A stretch of 64,000 nucleotides of DNA from the NCBI GenBank assembly GCA_003155655.1, contig PMDS01000037.1:107976-171975 (forward strand), written 5' to 3'. The translations under genes and the position numbers were made by a program. The number at the start of each line of letters is the position of its first letter. Within the stretch, counting starts at the first letter, position 1. The notes beneath the pieces were generated by a model. It did no database searches. It saw only the letters and a program-made list of their open reading frames with translations, and was not told the DNA's origin. This DNA comes from Melioribacter sp. (GTDB lineage: Bacteria; Bacteroidota; Ignavibacteria; Ignavibacteriales; Melioribacteraceae). Of this stretch, positions 35,182-44,142 are shown piece by piece.

Positions 35182-36435
35182 ATGTATAAACTTTTAGTAA
35201 TTATAATCCTTGCTGCAAATTTTGTTTTTGCACAGGCAAAAATTTTGATCTACATGGATTTACAGCAGACAGACCATCTTAAAGCTTACGGTATAACATT
35301 TAATGCTTTAAAGGATGGGATAACAGGTGACTGGCTTCTAAATTACCGTGGTGGATCTTTCATGTTCGATTATTCAGAACAGCTGGCTATGAAATGCAGG
35401 CTGAAAGGTGTTGCCTTTCAACCCCTATCACAGCAAGAGGCGGTTCAAATTTATTCTTTTGTTCAGAGTGAAGATCAAAATATGGAAGTTGTAAGGCTTG
35501 AAAAGGCGCCCAGGATTGCAGTATATGTACCACCTGGTTTTCAGCCTTGGGACGATGCGGTAATTCTTGCTTTAGAATATGCTGAGGTAAGTTTCGATAA
35601 AATATGGGCGGAAGAAATTTTGCGTGGTGATCTTCAGAAATATGACTGGCTTCATTCACATCATGAAGACTTTACGGGACAATACGGAAAATTCTATGCC
35701 TCTTTTAGCGGGGCGCAGTGGTATATTGATCAGCAGACATTATACGAAAAGGAAGCAAAAAAACTAGGCTTCAAAAAGGTTTCTGATATGGAAAAGGTTG
35801 TAGTGAAAACAATTAAAAACTACGTTGGTAATGGCGGGTTTTTCTTTGCCATGTGTTCAGCAACAGATACTTTTGATATTGCTCTTGCGGCGCAAGATGT
35901 TGACATCTGCGACAGGATGTATGACGGCGATCCGCCGGATTTAGACGCGCAAAATAAATTAAATTATAATCAGACTTTTGCATTCGAGAATTTTAAGTTG
36001 GAAATGAATCCTTTAATCTATGAATATAGTGACTTAGATATTCAGCAACTAGAAATTGGAGACCCTAAGAACGACTATTTTACTTTATTTGATTTCTCTG
36101 CAAAGTATGATCCTGTTCCAACTATGCTTACTCAAGACCATGTTAATGTTATACACGGCTTTATGGGACAGACTACAATGTTCAGAAAAAAATTAGTTAA
36201 AAATTCAGTTGTGGTTTTAGGAGAACGTGCAGGTGCAGATCAGGTAAAATATATACATGGAAATTACGGACGCGGCACATTTACTTTTTATGGCGGGCAC
36301 GATCCCGAGGATTACCAGCACGCAGTGGGAAATCCTCCAACAGATCTAAGTCTTCATAAAAATTCTCCCGGATACAGATTAATTTTGAATAATATTCTTT
36401 TCCCTGCTGCAAAGAAAAAAGAACAAAAAACATAG
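35182..36435 (+). CDS. Secreted GATase-like protein (often labelled 'asparagine synthetase B')
   Basis: 417 residues with a signal peptide (LLVIIILAANFVFAQ). It begins with ILIYMDLQQTDHLKAYG and carries the conserved WLLNYRGGSF motif of a Bacteroidota family that databases commonly call asparagine synthetase B. It lacks the AsnB Ntn-glutaminase N-terminal Cys and the ATP pyrophosphatase domain, so that label is misleading. GGFFFAMCSATDT resembles a class I amidotransferase nucleophile elbow (Cys in AMCSA), and the ordering fits a ThuA/GATase1-like fold. Exported, function unknown. Confidence 0.72.
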   Translation: MYKLLVIIILAANFVFAQAKILIYMDLQQTDHLKAYGITFNALKDGITGDWLLNYRGGSFMFDYSEQLAMKCRLKGVAFQPLSQQEAVQIYSFVQSEDQNMEVVRLEKAPRIAVYVPPGFQPWDDAVILALEYAEVSFDKIWAEEILRGDLQKYDWLHSHHEDFTGQYGKFYASFSGAQWYIDQQTLYEKEAKKLGFKKVSDMEKVVVKTIKNYVGNGGFFFAMCSATDTFDIALAAQDVDICDRMYDGDPPDLDAQNKLNYNQTFAFENFKLEMNPLIYEYSDLDIQQLEIGDPKNDYFTLFDFSAKYDPVPTMLTQDHVNVIHGFMGQTTMFRKKLVKNSVVVLGERAGADQVKYIHGNYGRGTFTFYGGHDPEDYQHAVGNPPTDLSLHKNSPGYRLILNNILFPAAKKKEQKT

Positions 36436-36467
36436 AAACCATTTTTAAAAACTAACATCTAATAAAT

Positions 36468-37130
36468 ATGAAACAAGCAAAGTTTAAATACAGTAAAGAA
36501 AGTGTTCCAATAGGTAAATTGGTCTGCGTTGGCAGAAACTATGCAGCGCACGCAAAAGAACTTGGTGGTGAGGTGCCTGAGTTTCCAATAATATTTTTAA
36601 AGCCGGCTTCAAATATTATTTTCTCAGGAGAACAGGTAGTTCATCCTACATATTCTAAAGATTTGCAGCATGAGGTTGAACTTGTTCTATATATTGGAGA
36701 AGACGTTAAAGATGCTGATGATGAAACCGCTGAAAAAGCAATTCATGGATATGCAGTTGGACTCGATATGACTTTACGTGATCTGCAATTTGAATTTAAG
36801 GCTAAAGGTGATCCCTGGACTCTTGCAAAATGTTTTGACACTGCCGCTGTTCTTTCAGACGTAATTTTAAAGAATGATTACAGCCTGAGAGATGATGAAA
36901 AAATTAGCCTGGCTGTTAATGGAATTACAAAACAAAATTCGACAATTAAGAATATGATTTTTTCTCCGGTTGAAATTGTTAAATTTATTTCTGCGAGATT
37001 AAAGCTTGAAAGAGGAGACATGATTTTTACTGGAACGCCGGAAGGAGTAAGCCGTGTGGTGCCGGGGGATAAAATAGATGCTGCTATTGAAAACATTGGT
37101 ACAATTAAAACAGAAGTGATTAATAAATAA
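36468..37130 (+). CDS. Fumarylacetoacetate hydrolase family protein
   Basis: 220 residues. FAH fold: CVGRNYAAHAKELG near the start, the metal Glu in QHEVELVLYIGEDV, HGYAVGLDMTLRDLQFEFKAKGDPWTLAKCFDTA and FTGTPEGVSRVVPGD. Members include fumarylpyruvate hydrolases, acylpyruvases and oxaloacetate decarboxylases, the last being a frequent role for this short type. The compact length matches the YcgM/FAHD1 group. The specific substrate is not resolved. It lies 33 bases after the GATase-like gene and 26 before the FmdB-like gene. Confidence 0.9.
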   Translation: MKQAKFKYSKESVPIGKLVCVGRNYAAHAKELGGEVPEFPIIFLKPASNIIFSGEQVVHPTYSKDLQHEVELVLYIGEDVKDADDETAEKAIHGYAVGLDMTLRDLQFEFKAKGDPWTLAKCFDTAAVLSDVILKNDYSLRDDEKISLAVNGITKQNSTIKNMIFSPVEIVKFISARLKLERGDMIFTGTPEGVSRVVPGDKIDAAIENIGTIKTEVINK

Positions 37131-37155
37131 ATCAAGATAAAATACAGAGGTATTC

Positions 37156-37398
37156 ATGCCAATTTTTGAATATAAATGCAACGACTGCAATAAAAAATTT
37201 GAAGTACTGCATAAATCATCGGCGAATCTTGAAGAAGTAGTTTGCCCTGACTGCCAGTCAAAGAATTATAAAAAACTTCTTTCCTCATTCAGCGCATCTA
37301 CCGGTTCATCAAGTTTTGAAAGCGGACACTCATGCCAGGATGGAAACTGCGGCATGCCTTATGAGGGTTGTGCAAATGGTATGTGCGGATTAAACTAA
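37156..37398 (+). CDS. FmdB-family zinc ribbon protein
   Basis: 80 residues. N-terminal MPIFEYKCNDCNKKFEVLHK and VCPDCQSK form a CxxC-x(n)-CxxC zinc ribbon of the FmdB/CxxC type. The C-terminal tail is Ser/Gly-rich with extra Cys (CQDGNCGMPYEGCANGMCG), adding five Cys. The N-terminal layout is a family hallmark, while the Cys-rich tail is often present and may bind metal. Role unknown; regulatory or a putative transcriptional factor. Confidence 0.86.
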   Translation: MPIFEYKCNDCNKKFEVLHKSSANLEEVVCPDCQSKNYKKLLSSFSASTGSSSFESGHSCQDGNCGMPYEGCANGMCGLN

Positions 37399-37434
37399 GA
37401 AACCCATTCCTTCATTTGAGGAAGAAACTTTTAT

Positions 37435-38151
37435 TTATTTTTCTTCTGTAAATAAATATCCAGCGCTGCGCACACTTTTAATATGGATAGGATGTTCCGG
37501 ATCAATTTCGAAATATTTTCTTAACCGTGCAATAAATATATCAACTGTTCTGGTTTCAATTTCAGGGTTTGTGTGCCATACGTTTTCAAGCAATTCCTTT
37601 CTAGAAACAATGACTCCTTTTTTTTCAACCATGTATTTTAGAACCATTGCTTCACGCTGTGTAAGCACAATTTTTTTTGACCCAGAGCTGCAGATCAAGT
37701 TTTCAAAATTTATTACATTCCTGCCAAAACGATACGTGGGCTGTAATTCGGAAGATGATTTGTACCAGATCTTTCTTTTCAACATTCCCCTGATCCTTAG
37801 CAATAATTCCTGCAGATGAAAGGGTTTAGTTAAATAATCATCTGCGCCAAGCTCAAGTCCTTTAACTTTATCTTCTATTGAAGTTCTTGCCGTAAGCATT
37901 AAAATCGGCATCTGTGGAGTTTTAACTCTTATTTTCTCGGCAATTTCAAATCCGGTATAGTAAGGCAGCATAATATCAAGAAGAATCAAATCATAATCTT
38001 TTGAATTAAATAGTTCCAAAGCTTGCCGGCCGTCTTTTGCCCAATCAACGCTGTAGCCTTCATCAATTAAGTTGTATTCGAGCCCTACCGCCAGAGTTTC
38101 TTCGTCCTCTACCAGTAAAATCTTTTTCCCTTTGTAAGGATTAATCTCCAT
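37435..38151 (-). CDS. OmpR-family response regulator
   Basis: 238 residues. The receiver domain (residues 10-125) has the acidic pair E15/D16 and the phospho-acceptor Asp59 in LILLDIMLP, with Lys near LTKPF. The C-terminal winged-helix domain (about 140-235) shows LTQREAMVLKYMVEK and RTVDIFIARLRKYF. It is transcribed downstream of the histidine kinase and overlaps it by 11 bases, so they form a two-component pair. Targets unknown. Confidence 0.95.
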   Translation of the reverse strand: MEINPYKGKKILLVEDEETLAVGLEYNLIDEGYSVDWAKDGRQALELFNSKDYDLILLDIMLPYYTGFEIAEKIRVKTPQMPILMLTARTSIEDKVKGLELGADDYLTKPFHLQELLLRIRGMLKRKIWYKSSSELQPTYRFGRNVINFENLICSSGSKKIVLTQREAMVLKYMVEKKGVIVSRKELLENVWHTNPEIETRTVDIFIARLRKYFEIDPEHPIHIKSVRSAGYLFTEEK

Positions 38152-39166
38152 CTGTTGTTTCCATTATTTTTTCTTTCCGAGCAGCTTTTCTTAGAAGAGA
38201 ATTTATGTAAAATTTTCTTGATGTCTGATAAATCGGAAGTTCAACTCTAAAACAAGACCCCTTATCATTTCCTTCGCTAACAACAGAAATTTTTCCGCCA
38301 TGAAACTTGATAATTTCTTTTACCCAAAACAAACCAAGTCCCGTTCCTTTAACGTTGGGAATATTATTATTATTGATTCTTTGAAATTTATTGAAAATTT
38401 TCTTCTGGTTCTTAGATTCGATTCCAATTCCTTTATCGTAAAATTCAATTACGATTCGTTTTCGTGTTTGATATAATTTCACTAAAATCTCAACTTGCTG
38501 TGTAGAATACTTGATGGCATTGTCTGTCAGATTATCAAAAACAATCTGCATGGCATCCTTATCAATAACACATTTACCGGAAGTTGTTCCTTCAAATTTC
38601 ACTGATGAATTATTTATGCGGAATTGTTCAACCGAATCATTCATCAATTGTGGAATGACAGTTCCGGTATTATAAACCTGAAAATTATGCGCAATATTTT
38701 TCTGCTCTAGTCTTGTTACTTCCAAAATGGAATTAACATTCTTTTTAAGACGCTGTGCGTCTTTCATCATTAGACCTAAAAATTCTTTCCTTTTTTCTGC
38801 TGGAACATCTTTCAAATCAAGAGTCTCCAGGTACATTTGTATTGATGAAAGGGGAGATTTCAGTTCATGTGTTACATTAGCGATGAAATTATCATAAAGA
38901 TTTGTAAGTTTCAGTTGAATTGATAAATGTCTGAAGAAAAAGAAGATCGCTACAGCAATAGCCACTATAAGTACTATTCCGTTAACAAATATGAAAACGT
39001 TTGGACTGTTAATTACAATTCGCGGCGAAAGCCTGTCTCCAACCTGTTTGAAGATTAAATAATTGGAAACGTACCAATAAATCCAAAGCCCAAGCAAACC
39101 CATCCAGGCAAGCTGAGCCAGCACAAAAGCGGAGACGAGCAATCCTTGTGAGCGGCTTTTTTTCAT
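38141..39166 (-). CDS. Sensor histidine kinase with minimal sensor loop
   Basis: 341 residues. Two transmembrane helices (about 8-33 and 56-78) bracket only about 22 extracytoplasmic residues. The HisKA region has the phosphorylated His100 in NVTHELKSPLSS. The ATPase part carries the N box (DNLTDNAIKYS), the G1 box DKGIGI and the G2 box GTGLGLFWVKEII. With no real periplasmic domain it probably senses the membrane or a partner protein. It is the first gene of the two-gene operon and transcribes away from the radical SAM gene. Confidence 0.93.
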   Translation of the reverse strand: MKKSRSQGLLVSAFVLAQLAWMGLLGLWIYWYVSNYLIFKQVGDRLSPRIVINSPNVFIFVNGIVLIVAIAVAIFFFFRHLSIQLKLTNLYDNFIANVTHELKSPLSSIQMYLETLDLKDVPAEKRKEFLGLMMKDAQRLKKNVNSILEVTRLEQKNIAHNFQVYNTGTVIPQLMNDSVEQFRINNSSVKFEGTTSGKCVIDKDAMQIVFDNLTDNAIKYSTQQVEILVKLYQTRKRIVIEFYDKGIGIESKNQKKIFNKFQRINNNNIPNVKGTGLGLFWVKEIIKFHGGKISVVSEGNDKGSCFRVELPIYQTSRKFYINSLLRKAARKEKIMETTDGD

Positions 39167-39324
39167 TCTATAATTAAAAATGTTCTATCCAAATATCTAT
39201 TAATAGAATTTAATCTCAAAGACATTTGAATAATCATTTACATTTCTTTTACAAATTCATTATAAATAAATTCTCATAATTGCTCCGGTCATAAAAATAA
39301 TTTGAATATAATCACGAGAAAGAA

Positions 39325-40803
39325 ATGAAAATATTATTAGTATATCCGGAAACACCTTCTACGTTTTGGAGTTTTAAAGATGCATTGAAATTTGTCTCAA
39401 AAAAATCTGCTGAACCGCCGCTGGGCTTAATCACTGTTGCTGCAATGCTTCCAACAAAATGGGAGAAAAAATTAATTGATATGAATGTTACGAAGCTTAA
39501 AGATAAAGATATACTTTGGGCAGATTATGTTTTTTTAGGCGGAATGAATATCCATGTTCAGTCAATTAAAGACATAATAAGGCGCTGCAACAAACTTAAT
39601 GTAAAAATTATTGCCGGCGGACCACTTTTTACAACTCAACATCAGGACTTTCTGGGAATTGATCATTTTATTCTCAATGAGGCAGAGACTACTCTCCCGC
39701 AATTTTTGAATGATTTGGAGAAAGGCACGCCAAAGTTATTGTACACAACAGATGAATTTCCGGATATTGAATTAACACCAATTCCAATGTGGGAACTACT
39801 GGAGATAAAAAAATATGCCTCGCTGAGCCTCCAGTATTCTCGCGGCTGCCCTTATGACTGTGAGTTCTGCAGCATCACGATGCTAAATGGAAGAAAACCC
39901 AGAACAAAAACTAAAGAACAGTTTCTTGGTGAACTTGACCGGCTATATAAACTTGGTTACAGAGGCAGTGTTTCAATAGTTGATGATAATTTCATCGGCA
40001 ATAAAAGAAAACTGAAAGAAGAAATTCTTCCTGCGTTAATTGATTGGTTGAAAAAGAAAAAATATCCATTCCAATTTATTACTGAGGTTTCTATCAATCT
40101 TGCTGATGATGAAGAGTTGATAAGCTTAATGGTAGAGGCTGCTGTCACAAGTATTTTTGTAGGAATAGAAACCCCAAATGAAGCAAGCCTGGCTGAATGC
40201 GGTAAATCTCAAAATCAAAAGCGTGATCTTGTTGATTCAATAAAGAAATTACAAAGACATGGAATGGTTGTCTCCGGCGGTTTTATAATTGGATTTGATA
40301 ATGATCCAAAAGATATTTTTGACCGGCAAATAAGTTTTATTCGACAAAGCGGAATTGTTTCTGCAATGGTTGGACTTCTTAACGCACCGACAGGAACACA
40401 TCTCTTTGCGAGGATGAAAGAAGAAAATCGTTTGCTTGAAAATTGGGGCGGAAATAATATGGATGGTTACACAAACATTATTCCTAAAATGAATTACCGG
40501 GATTTAATGGCAGGGTACTCAAACATCATTCATACAATTTATTCGCCACGCGAATATTACGGCCGTATAAAATCTTTTTTGAACGAATATGAAGTTCCGG
40601 TATGGAAATCACAAAGACTGACACTAACGGAAATCAAAGCTTTCATACGGCTTTTATGGTTAATAGGCGTTCTTGAAAAAGGAAAACGCTACTTCTGGAA
40701 AACTTTGGTTTATAGTTTTTTCAAATATCCCAAAAAGTTTTCTCTGGCAATGACGTTAACAGTTTATGGTTATCACTTTAGAAGAATAGCCGCCACAATT
40801 TAG
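39325..40803 (+). CDS. B12-binding-domain radical SAM protein with DUF4070
   Basis: 492 residues. An N-terminal cobalamin-binding-like domain (about 1-140) is followed by the radical SAM core with CPYDCEFC (Cys175, Cys179, Cys182) for the 4Fe-4S cluster, and a C-terminal DUF4070 region (MDGYTNIIPKMNYRDL onward). This subgroup includes enzymes that methylate unactivated carbons or modify lipids and peptides. No precursor peptide or lipid pathway neighbours point to a substrate. Reads EPPLGLITVAAMLPTKWE as typical of the class. Followed by a strong hairpin. Confidence 0.88.
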   Translation: MKILLVYPETPSTFWSFKDALKFVSKKSAEPPLGLITVAAMLPTKWEKKLIDMNVTKLKDKDILWADYVFLGGMNIHVQSIKDIIRRCNKLNVKIIAGGPLFTTQHQDFLGIDHFILNEAETTLPQFLNDLEKGTPKLLYTTDEFPDIELTPIPMWELLEIKKYASLSLQYSRGCPYDCEFCSITMLNGRKPRTKTKEQFLGELDRLYKLGYRGSVSIVDDNFIGNKRKLKEEILPALIDWLKKKKYPFQFITEVSINLADDEELISLMVEAAVTSIFVGIETPNEASLAECGKSQNQKRDLVDSIKKLQRHGMVVSGGFIIGFDNDPKDIFDRQISFIRQSGIVSAMVGLLNAPTGTHLFARMKEENRLLENWGGNNMDGYTNIIPKMNYRDLMAGYSNIIHTIYSPREYYGRIKSFLNEYEVPVWKSQRLTLTEIKAFIRLLWLIGVLEKGKRYFWKTLVYSFFKYPKKFSLAMTLTVYGYHFRRIAATI

Positions 40804-40811
40804 TTTACCCC

Positions 40812-40845
40812 AATATCCCCTTCCATCGAAAGGGAAGGGGATATT
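40812..40845. terminator. Bidirectional terminator-like hairpin
   Basis: AATATCCCCTTCC (40812-40824), loop ATCGAAAG, GGAAGGGGATATT (40833-40845): a 13-bp perfect stem between convergent genes. No long T-run on either side, so some termination may need other factors. Confidence 0.75.
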
Positions 40846-40883
40846 CAATTATAATTATCATTTCAATTTTAAAAATTATGCTT

Positions 40884-42935
40884 TTAATTATATGTCGGTA
40901 AAAAAGAATATTCTTTAGCATACTCTAACATTTGCTTTGTAAAATCATCAGGATATTCAACCTTTACATCAACAACCTGGTCTCCATTCATCACAGGAAC
41001 CAATTTAGGATTTATAAAACCTGCGTAAGGTGCAATTTTAAGCTTTGCATAACGCTCCAAAATTTCTTTATGAATTTCTTGATCAACCTTTACACCATAT
41101 TTTTCAACCAGGTCTCTGCCGGCATTATAATCCCCTTCGGACTTGATCCTTTGAATTTCTTTCAGCAGCTGACCAAATAAATTTCTCAATTTATTGTAGT
41201 CGTTAATAATAAAGTAAGTCTTTCCGTCTTTCACTTTTTTCTCAATTACATTATTAGGTTTCCCCTTTTCGTATACCCACATAGAAACAAGCTGGCGGTT
41301 TCTCATGTGAGCTTCTTCTATATTCTCACCTAGTTTAACGCGAGCTAACTGTACAAGCAGTCCATTGCGTATGTAATTATCATATGAGGCTTTCCCGGCA
41401 TCCGTTGAGGGCATTACTCCAATATCAATAAGTTTCTGGTCCATTAAATAGTACAATGCAACAAGATCTGCCCGTGCTTCTTCTAAAGTGGAGTAATAAT
41501 TTTTCAAGGTTGTATGCGGCTCTGCAACGCCCGGATTCATTTGTCCTGAAGCGTGTCCAATTACCTCATGCATATCTGTATGGAGATCATCAGAAAGATT
41601 ACCGAACCTTTTTGAACGTTCAATTTCTTCGGGTGAATAAGCAAATTCTTCAAGCACACCGCTTGTTTCCGCCGCTTTATTATATGAATAAACTATATTA
41701 CCCAGGTTGACGGATTTTGAACCATACTCTTTTCTAATCCAATTTGAGTTGGGCAGGTTAACTCCAATTGGCGTCGAAGGTGAAGCGTCACCCGATTCAA
41801 CAATTACAGAAATAACTCTTGCACTTATGCCTTTTACATTTTTCTTTCTATGTTCAGGCATAATTGGTGAATTGTCTTCAAACCACTGTGCATTATCACT
41901 GATAGCTTTAATTCTCTTTGTTGCTTCCCAATCTTTTATAGAAACGTAGGATTCATAGGAACCCCGGTAACTTAATGGGTCGTTGTAAGTTTCTACAAAA
42001 CCATTTACTACATCAATTATAGAAGTTGTATCTTTTACCCAGGCAATATTATACTCATCCCATTTTTTGAGGTCTCCCGTTTCATAATATTCAATCAAAA
42101 GCTGTAGTGCTTTTTTCTGCTGATCATTCTCTGCAAAATCTACTGCTTTATTAAGCCAGTATACTATTTTCTTTAATGCTTCTGCATACATGCTGTTTGT
42201 TTTCCAGTGACGTTCAAAAATTTCACCTTTTTCTCTCAGCAGTTTTGAATTCAATCCGTACGAAACCGGCTCCGGATCATCCGGCTTTGTAATTTTTTTA
42301 TAAAACTCTTCTACTTCCTTTTGTGTTATACCCTCGTAGAAATTTACTGCAGATGATTTTACCAGATCATTTTTAGGGTTCTGGTTAACTTTCATTGCGT
42401 CGATTTTGGGATCAAAAAGAATTGCAGTAAGCTTTTTGATTAAATCTGCCTGCCTTTCCTGGTTTTGCAGAGGCAGTTCATATTCGTCTGAGCTATTGAC
42501 AAGCTGCGTAAAATATTCTTTTGAAAATTCGGGCATGATCTTTTTATTTGAATAATGATGATGAATACCATTTGAAAACCAAACCCGTTTTGTATATACC
42601 ATAAACTTTGCGAACTCCGGTGTATTACGGTCTCCGGTATAAGTTTTTACAATTCCTTCCAGGGTTCGGCGTATATATAGATTGTGTTTGTAATTCTGAT
42701 CATAAAACATATCCCTGCCGGACAATGCCGCCTGGTAAAGAAAATATGCAAGGGTTTTTTGTTTCAATGAAAGCTGGTCAAATTGCGGAATTTTATATCT
42801 TTGAATCCGCAAATCAGCAAATTGCTCTATCACATATTTAAAGTTATCTTTTTGCATATCCTGCTTTATCTCTGAGCTGCAGCCCATAATTAATGTTCCA
42901 ATGATAAGTAAAAAAAATGTTTTTAAATGCTGCAT
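40884..42935 (-). CDS. Dipeptidyl-peptidase III, lipoprotein (M49)
   Basis: 683 residues. An N-terminal lipobox (LIIGTLIMGCSS, Cys19) shows it is membrane-anchored rather than cytosolic. The M49 zinc site is HEVIGH (His456, Glu457, His461) with the second motif EEARAD (485-490) supplying the Glu ligand. It releases dipeptides from peptide N-termini. Length and motif order agree with bacterial DPP III. Transcribed alone. It adds to the exported peptidase set of this window. Confidence 0.92.
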   Translation of the reverse strand: MQHLKTFFLLIIGTLIMGCSSEIKQDMQKDNFKYVIEQFADLRIQRYKIPQFDQLSLKQKTLAYFLYQAALSGRDMFYDQNYKHNLYIRRTLEGIVKTYTGDRNTPEFAKFMVYTKRVWFSNGIHHHYSNKKIMPEFSKEYFTQLVNSSDEYELPLQNQERQADLIKKLTAILFDPKIDAMKVNQNPKNDLVKSSAVNFYEGITQKEVEEFYKKITKPDDPEPVSYGLNSKLLREKGEIFERHWKTNSMYAEALKKIVYWLNKAVDFAENDQQKKALQLLIEYYETGDLKKWDEYNIAWVKDTTSIIDVVNGFVETYNDPLSYRGSYESYVSIKDWEATKRIKAISDNAQWFEDNSPIMPEHRKKNVKGISARVISVIVESGDASPSTPIGVNLPNSNWIRKEYGSKSVNLGNIVYSYNKAAETSGVLEEFAYSPEEIERSKRFGNLSDDLHTDMHEVIGHASGQMNPGVAEPHTTLKNYYSTLEEARADLVALYYLMDQKLIDIGVMPSTDAGKASYDNYIRNGLLVQLARVKLGENIEEAHMRNRQLVSMWVYEKGKPNNVIEKKVKDGKTYFIINDYNKLRNLFGQLLKEIQRIKSEGDYNAGRDLVEKYGVKVDQEIHKEILERYAKLKIAPYAGFINPKLVPVMNGDQVVDVKVEYPDDFTKQMLEYAKEYSFLPTYN

Positions 42936-43031
42936 AATTTTTCTTCCAATTATTTATTATTGCTTTGAAGGAAAATATCATTTTTGAAAGCTTCAAACAA
43001 TGTTTTCCAACATCAGACGTGAGGAATTTAT

Positions 43032-43367
43032 ATGAACATACAAATATTCGGGACAAAAGGTTGCAGTGATACACGAAAGGCTGAAAGATTTTTTAAGGAA
43101 AGAAGAATTCCTTTTCATTTCAGGGATTTAACTGAAAAAGGCATTGCAAAAGGAGAACTTGATAATATTATACGAGTGATTCCTTTAGATGAACTGATTG
43201 ACCGGGAGGGCAAACAGTTCAAGAAAAGAAGTCTCCAATTCATGGTGTTTAATATTGAAGAAGAGCTTCTGAGTGACTCACTTCTTCTAAAAACCCCCAT
43301 TGTGCGAAATGGTAAAGACGTTACTCTTGGTTACCAGCCGGACATCTGGAAGAAATGGATTGAATAA
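43032..43367 (+). CDS. ArsC/Spx-like thioredoxin-fold protein
   Basis: 111 residues of the arsenate reductase-like family. The single active Cys is Cys11 in GTKGCSDTRKAERFF, and the C-terminal TPIVRNGKDVTLGY is typical. The YffB/Spx-like members have no proven arsenate activity; no ars genes are near. ATG with GAGG 11 bases before. Function undetermined: thiol redox or regulatory. Confidence 0.85.
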   Translation: MNIQIFGTKGCSDTRKAERFFKERRIPFHFRDLTEKGIAKGELDNIIRVIPLDELIDREGKQFKKRSLQFMVFNIEEELLSDSLLLKTPIVRNGKDVTLGYQPDIWKKWIE

Positions 43368-43456
43368 GGAAAAAAGGAAAGATGGAAAAAAAAGAAATAT
43401 GGAAAGATTAAAAGAAGAAATGTGGACATCTTAAATAATTCATTTACTAATTTTAC

Positions 43457-44068
43457 TTAAAATATGATTGCTCTTCGTTTTAAATCTCTAACAAGCTGAA
43501 TATAGTTTTTGAATTGTATTCCATCCCAGCCAAGATTTTTTGCGGCGTCAACATATTCCTTTACATCATCTATAAATAAATGACCTGATGACGGCTGTTT
43601 AGAAATCTTTTCGACAGCTCTATAGATTTTTTTCTCTGGTTTGTTTGATCCAACTTTATATGATAATACCAGTTTATCAAAATATTTCAGGAATGAATAA
43701 TCTTTCCAGCCATATTCATGATGGATTATATTAGTATTAGAGAGAAGAAAGAGTTTATAATTCTTTTTAAGCTTTGGCAGTAACAAGGCTACATCTTGGT
43801 TAAGCTTAAAAATGCTTGAAAATAGCAGGCCGAATTGTTCTTTTGTCAATTTGTGACTAGTCCAATCCAGCATAGTTTCCAGAAATTCCGATTTTTTTAT
43901 TTTACCGCTTTCAAAGTTCCGATGGATTTCATAATTATCTTCGTATAACCGTGCAAATTTATTCCCAAGTCCTTTTTCAATTTTATCAAGCTTTTTAATT
44001 ATAATTGAGTAATCAAACGGGAGCAGTACATTTCCGAGATCAAAGACAATAACAATATTTTTTTTCAT
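43457..44068 (-). CDS. HAD superfamily hydrolase (HAD-IA)
   Basis: 203 residues from ATG 44068 (MKKNIVIVFDLGNVLLPFDY). A longer frame to 44107 crosses the efflux-operon terminator and is therefore unlikely. Motif I FDLGNVL (nucleophile Asp), motif II LLSNTN, Lys in SNKPEKKIYRAV and motif IV FIDDVKEYVDAA are all present. Resembles the YihX/sugar-phosphatase group. Substrate unknown. Confidence 0.87.
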   Translation of the reverse strand: MKKNIVIVFDLGNVLLPFDYSIIIKKLDKIEKGLGNKFARLYEDNYEIHRNFESGKIKKSEFLETMLDWTSHKLTKEQFGLLFSSIFKLNQDVALLLPKLKKNYKLFLLSNTNIIHHEYGWKDYSFLKYFDKLVLSYKVGSNKPEKKIYRAVEKISKQPSSGHLFIDDVKEYVDAAKNLGWDGIQFKNYIQLVRDLKRRAIIF

Positions 44069-44092
44069 CAGAATAAATATTTCAATTAAAAG

Positions 44093-44124
44093 AAAAGCCG
44101 TCCCCAATTTTAAGGAACGGCTTT
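44093..44124 (-). terminator. Terminator of the RND efflux operon
   Basis: AAAGCCGTCC (44094-44103) pairs with GGAACGGCTTT (44114-44124) with one bulge. On the minus strand it ends in TTTTCTTTT, 19 bases after the RND gene stop. Confidence 0.85.
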
Positions 44125-44142
44125 AATGAATAACAAGTAAAT

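Noticed and set aside
43368..43456. Short ORFs starting MEKKEIWKD after the ArsC-like gene
   Set aside because: Purine-rich low-complexity repeats (GGAAAGA units) with no stable frame.
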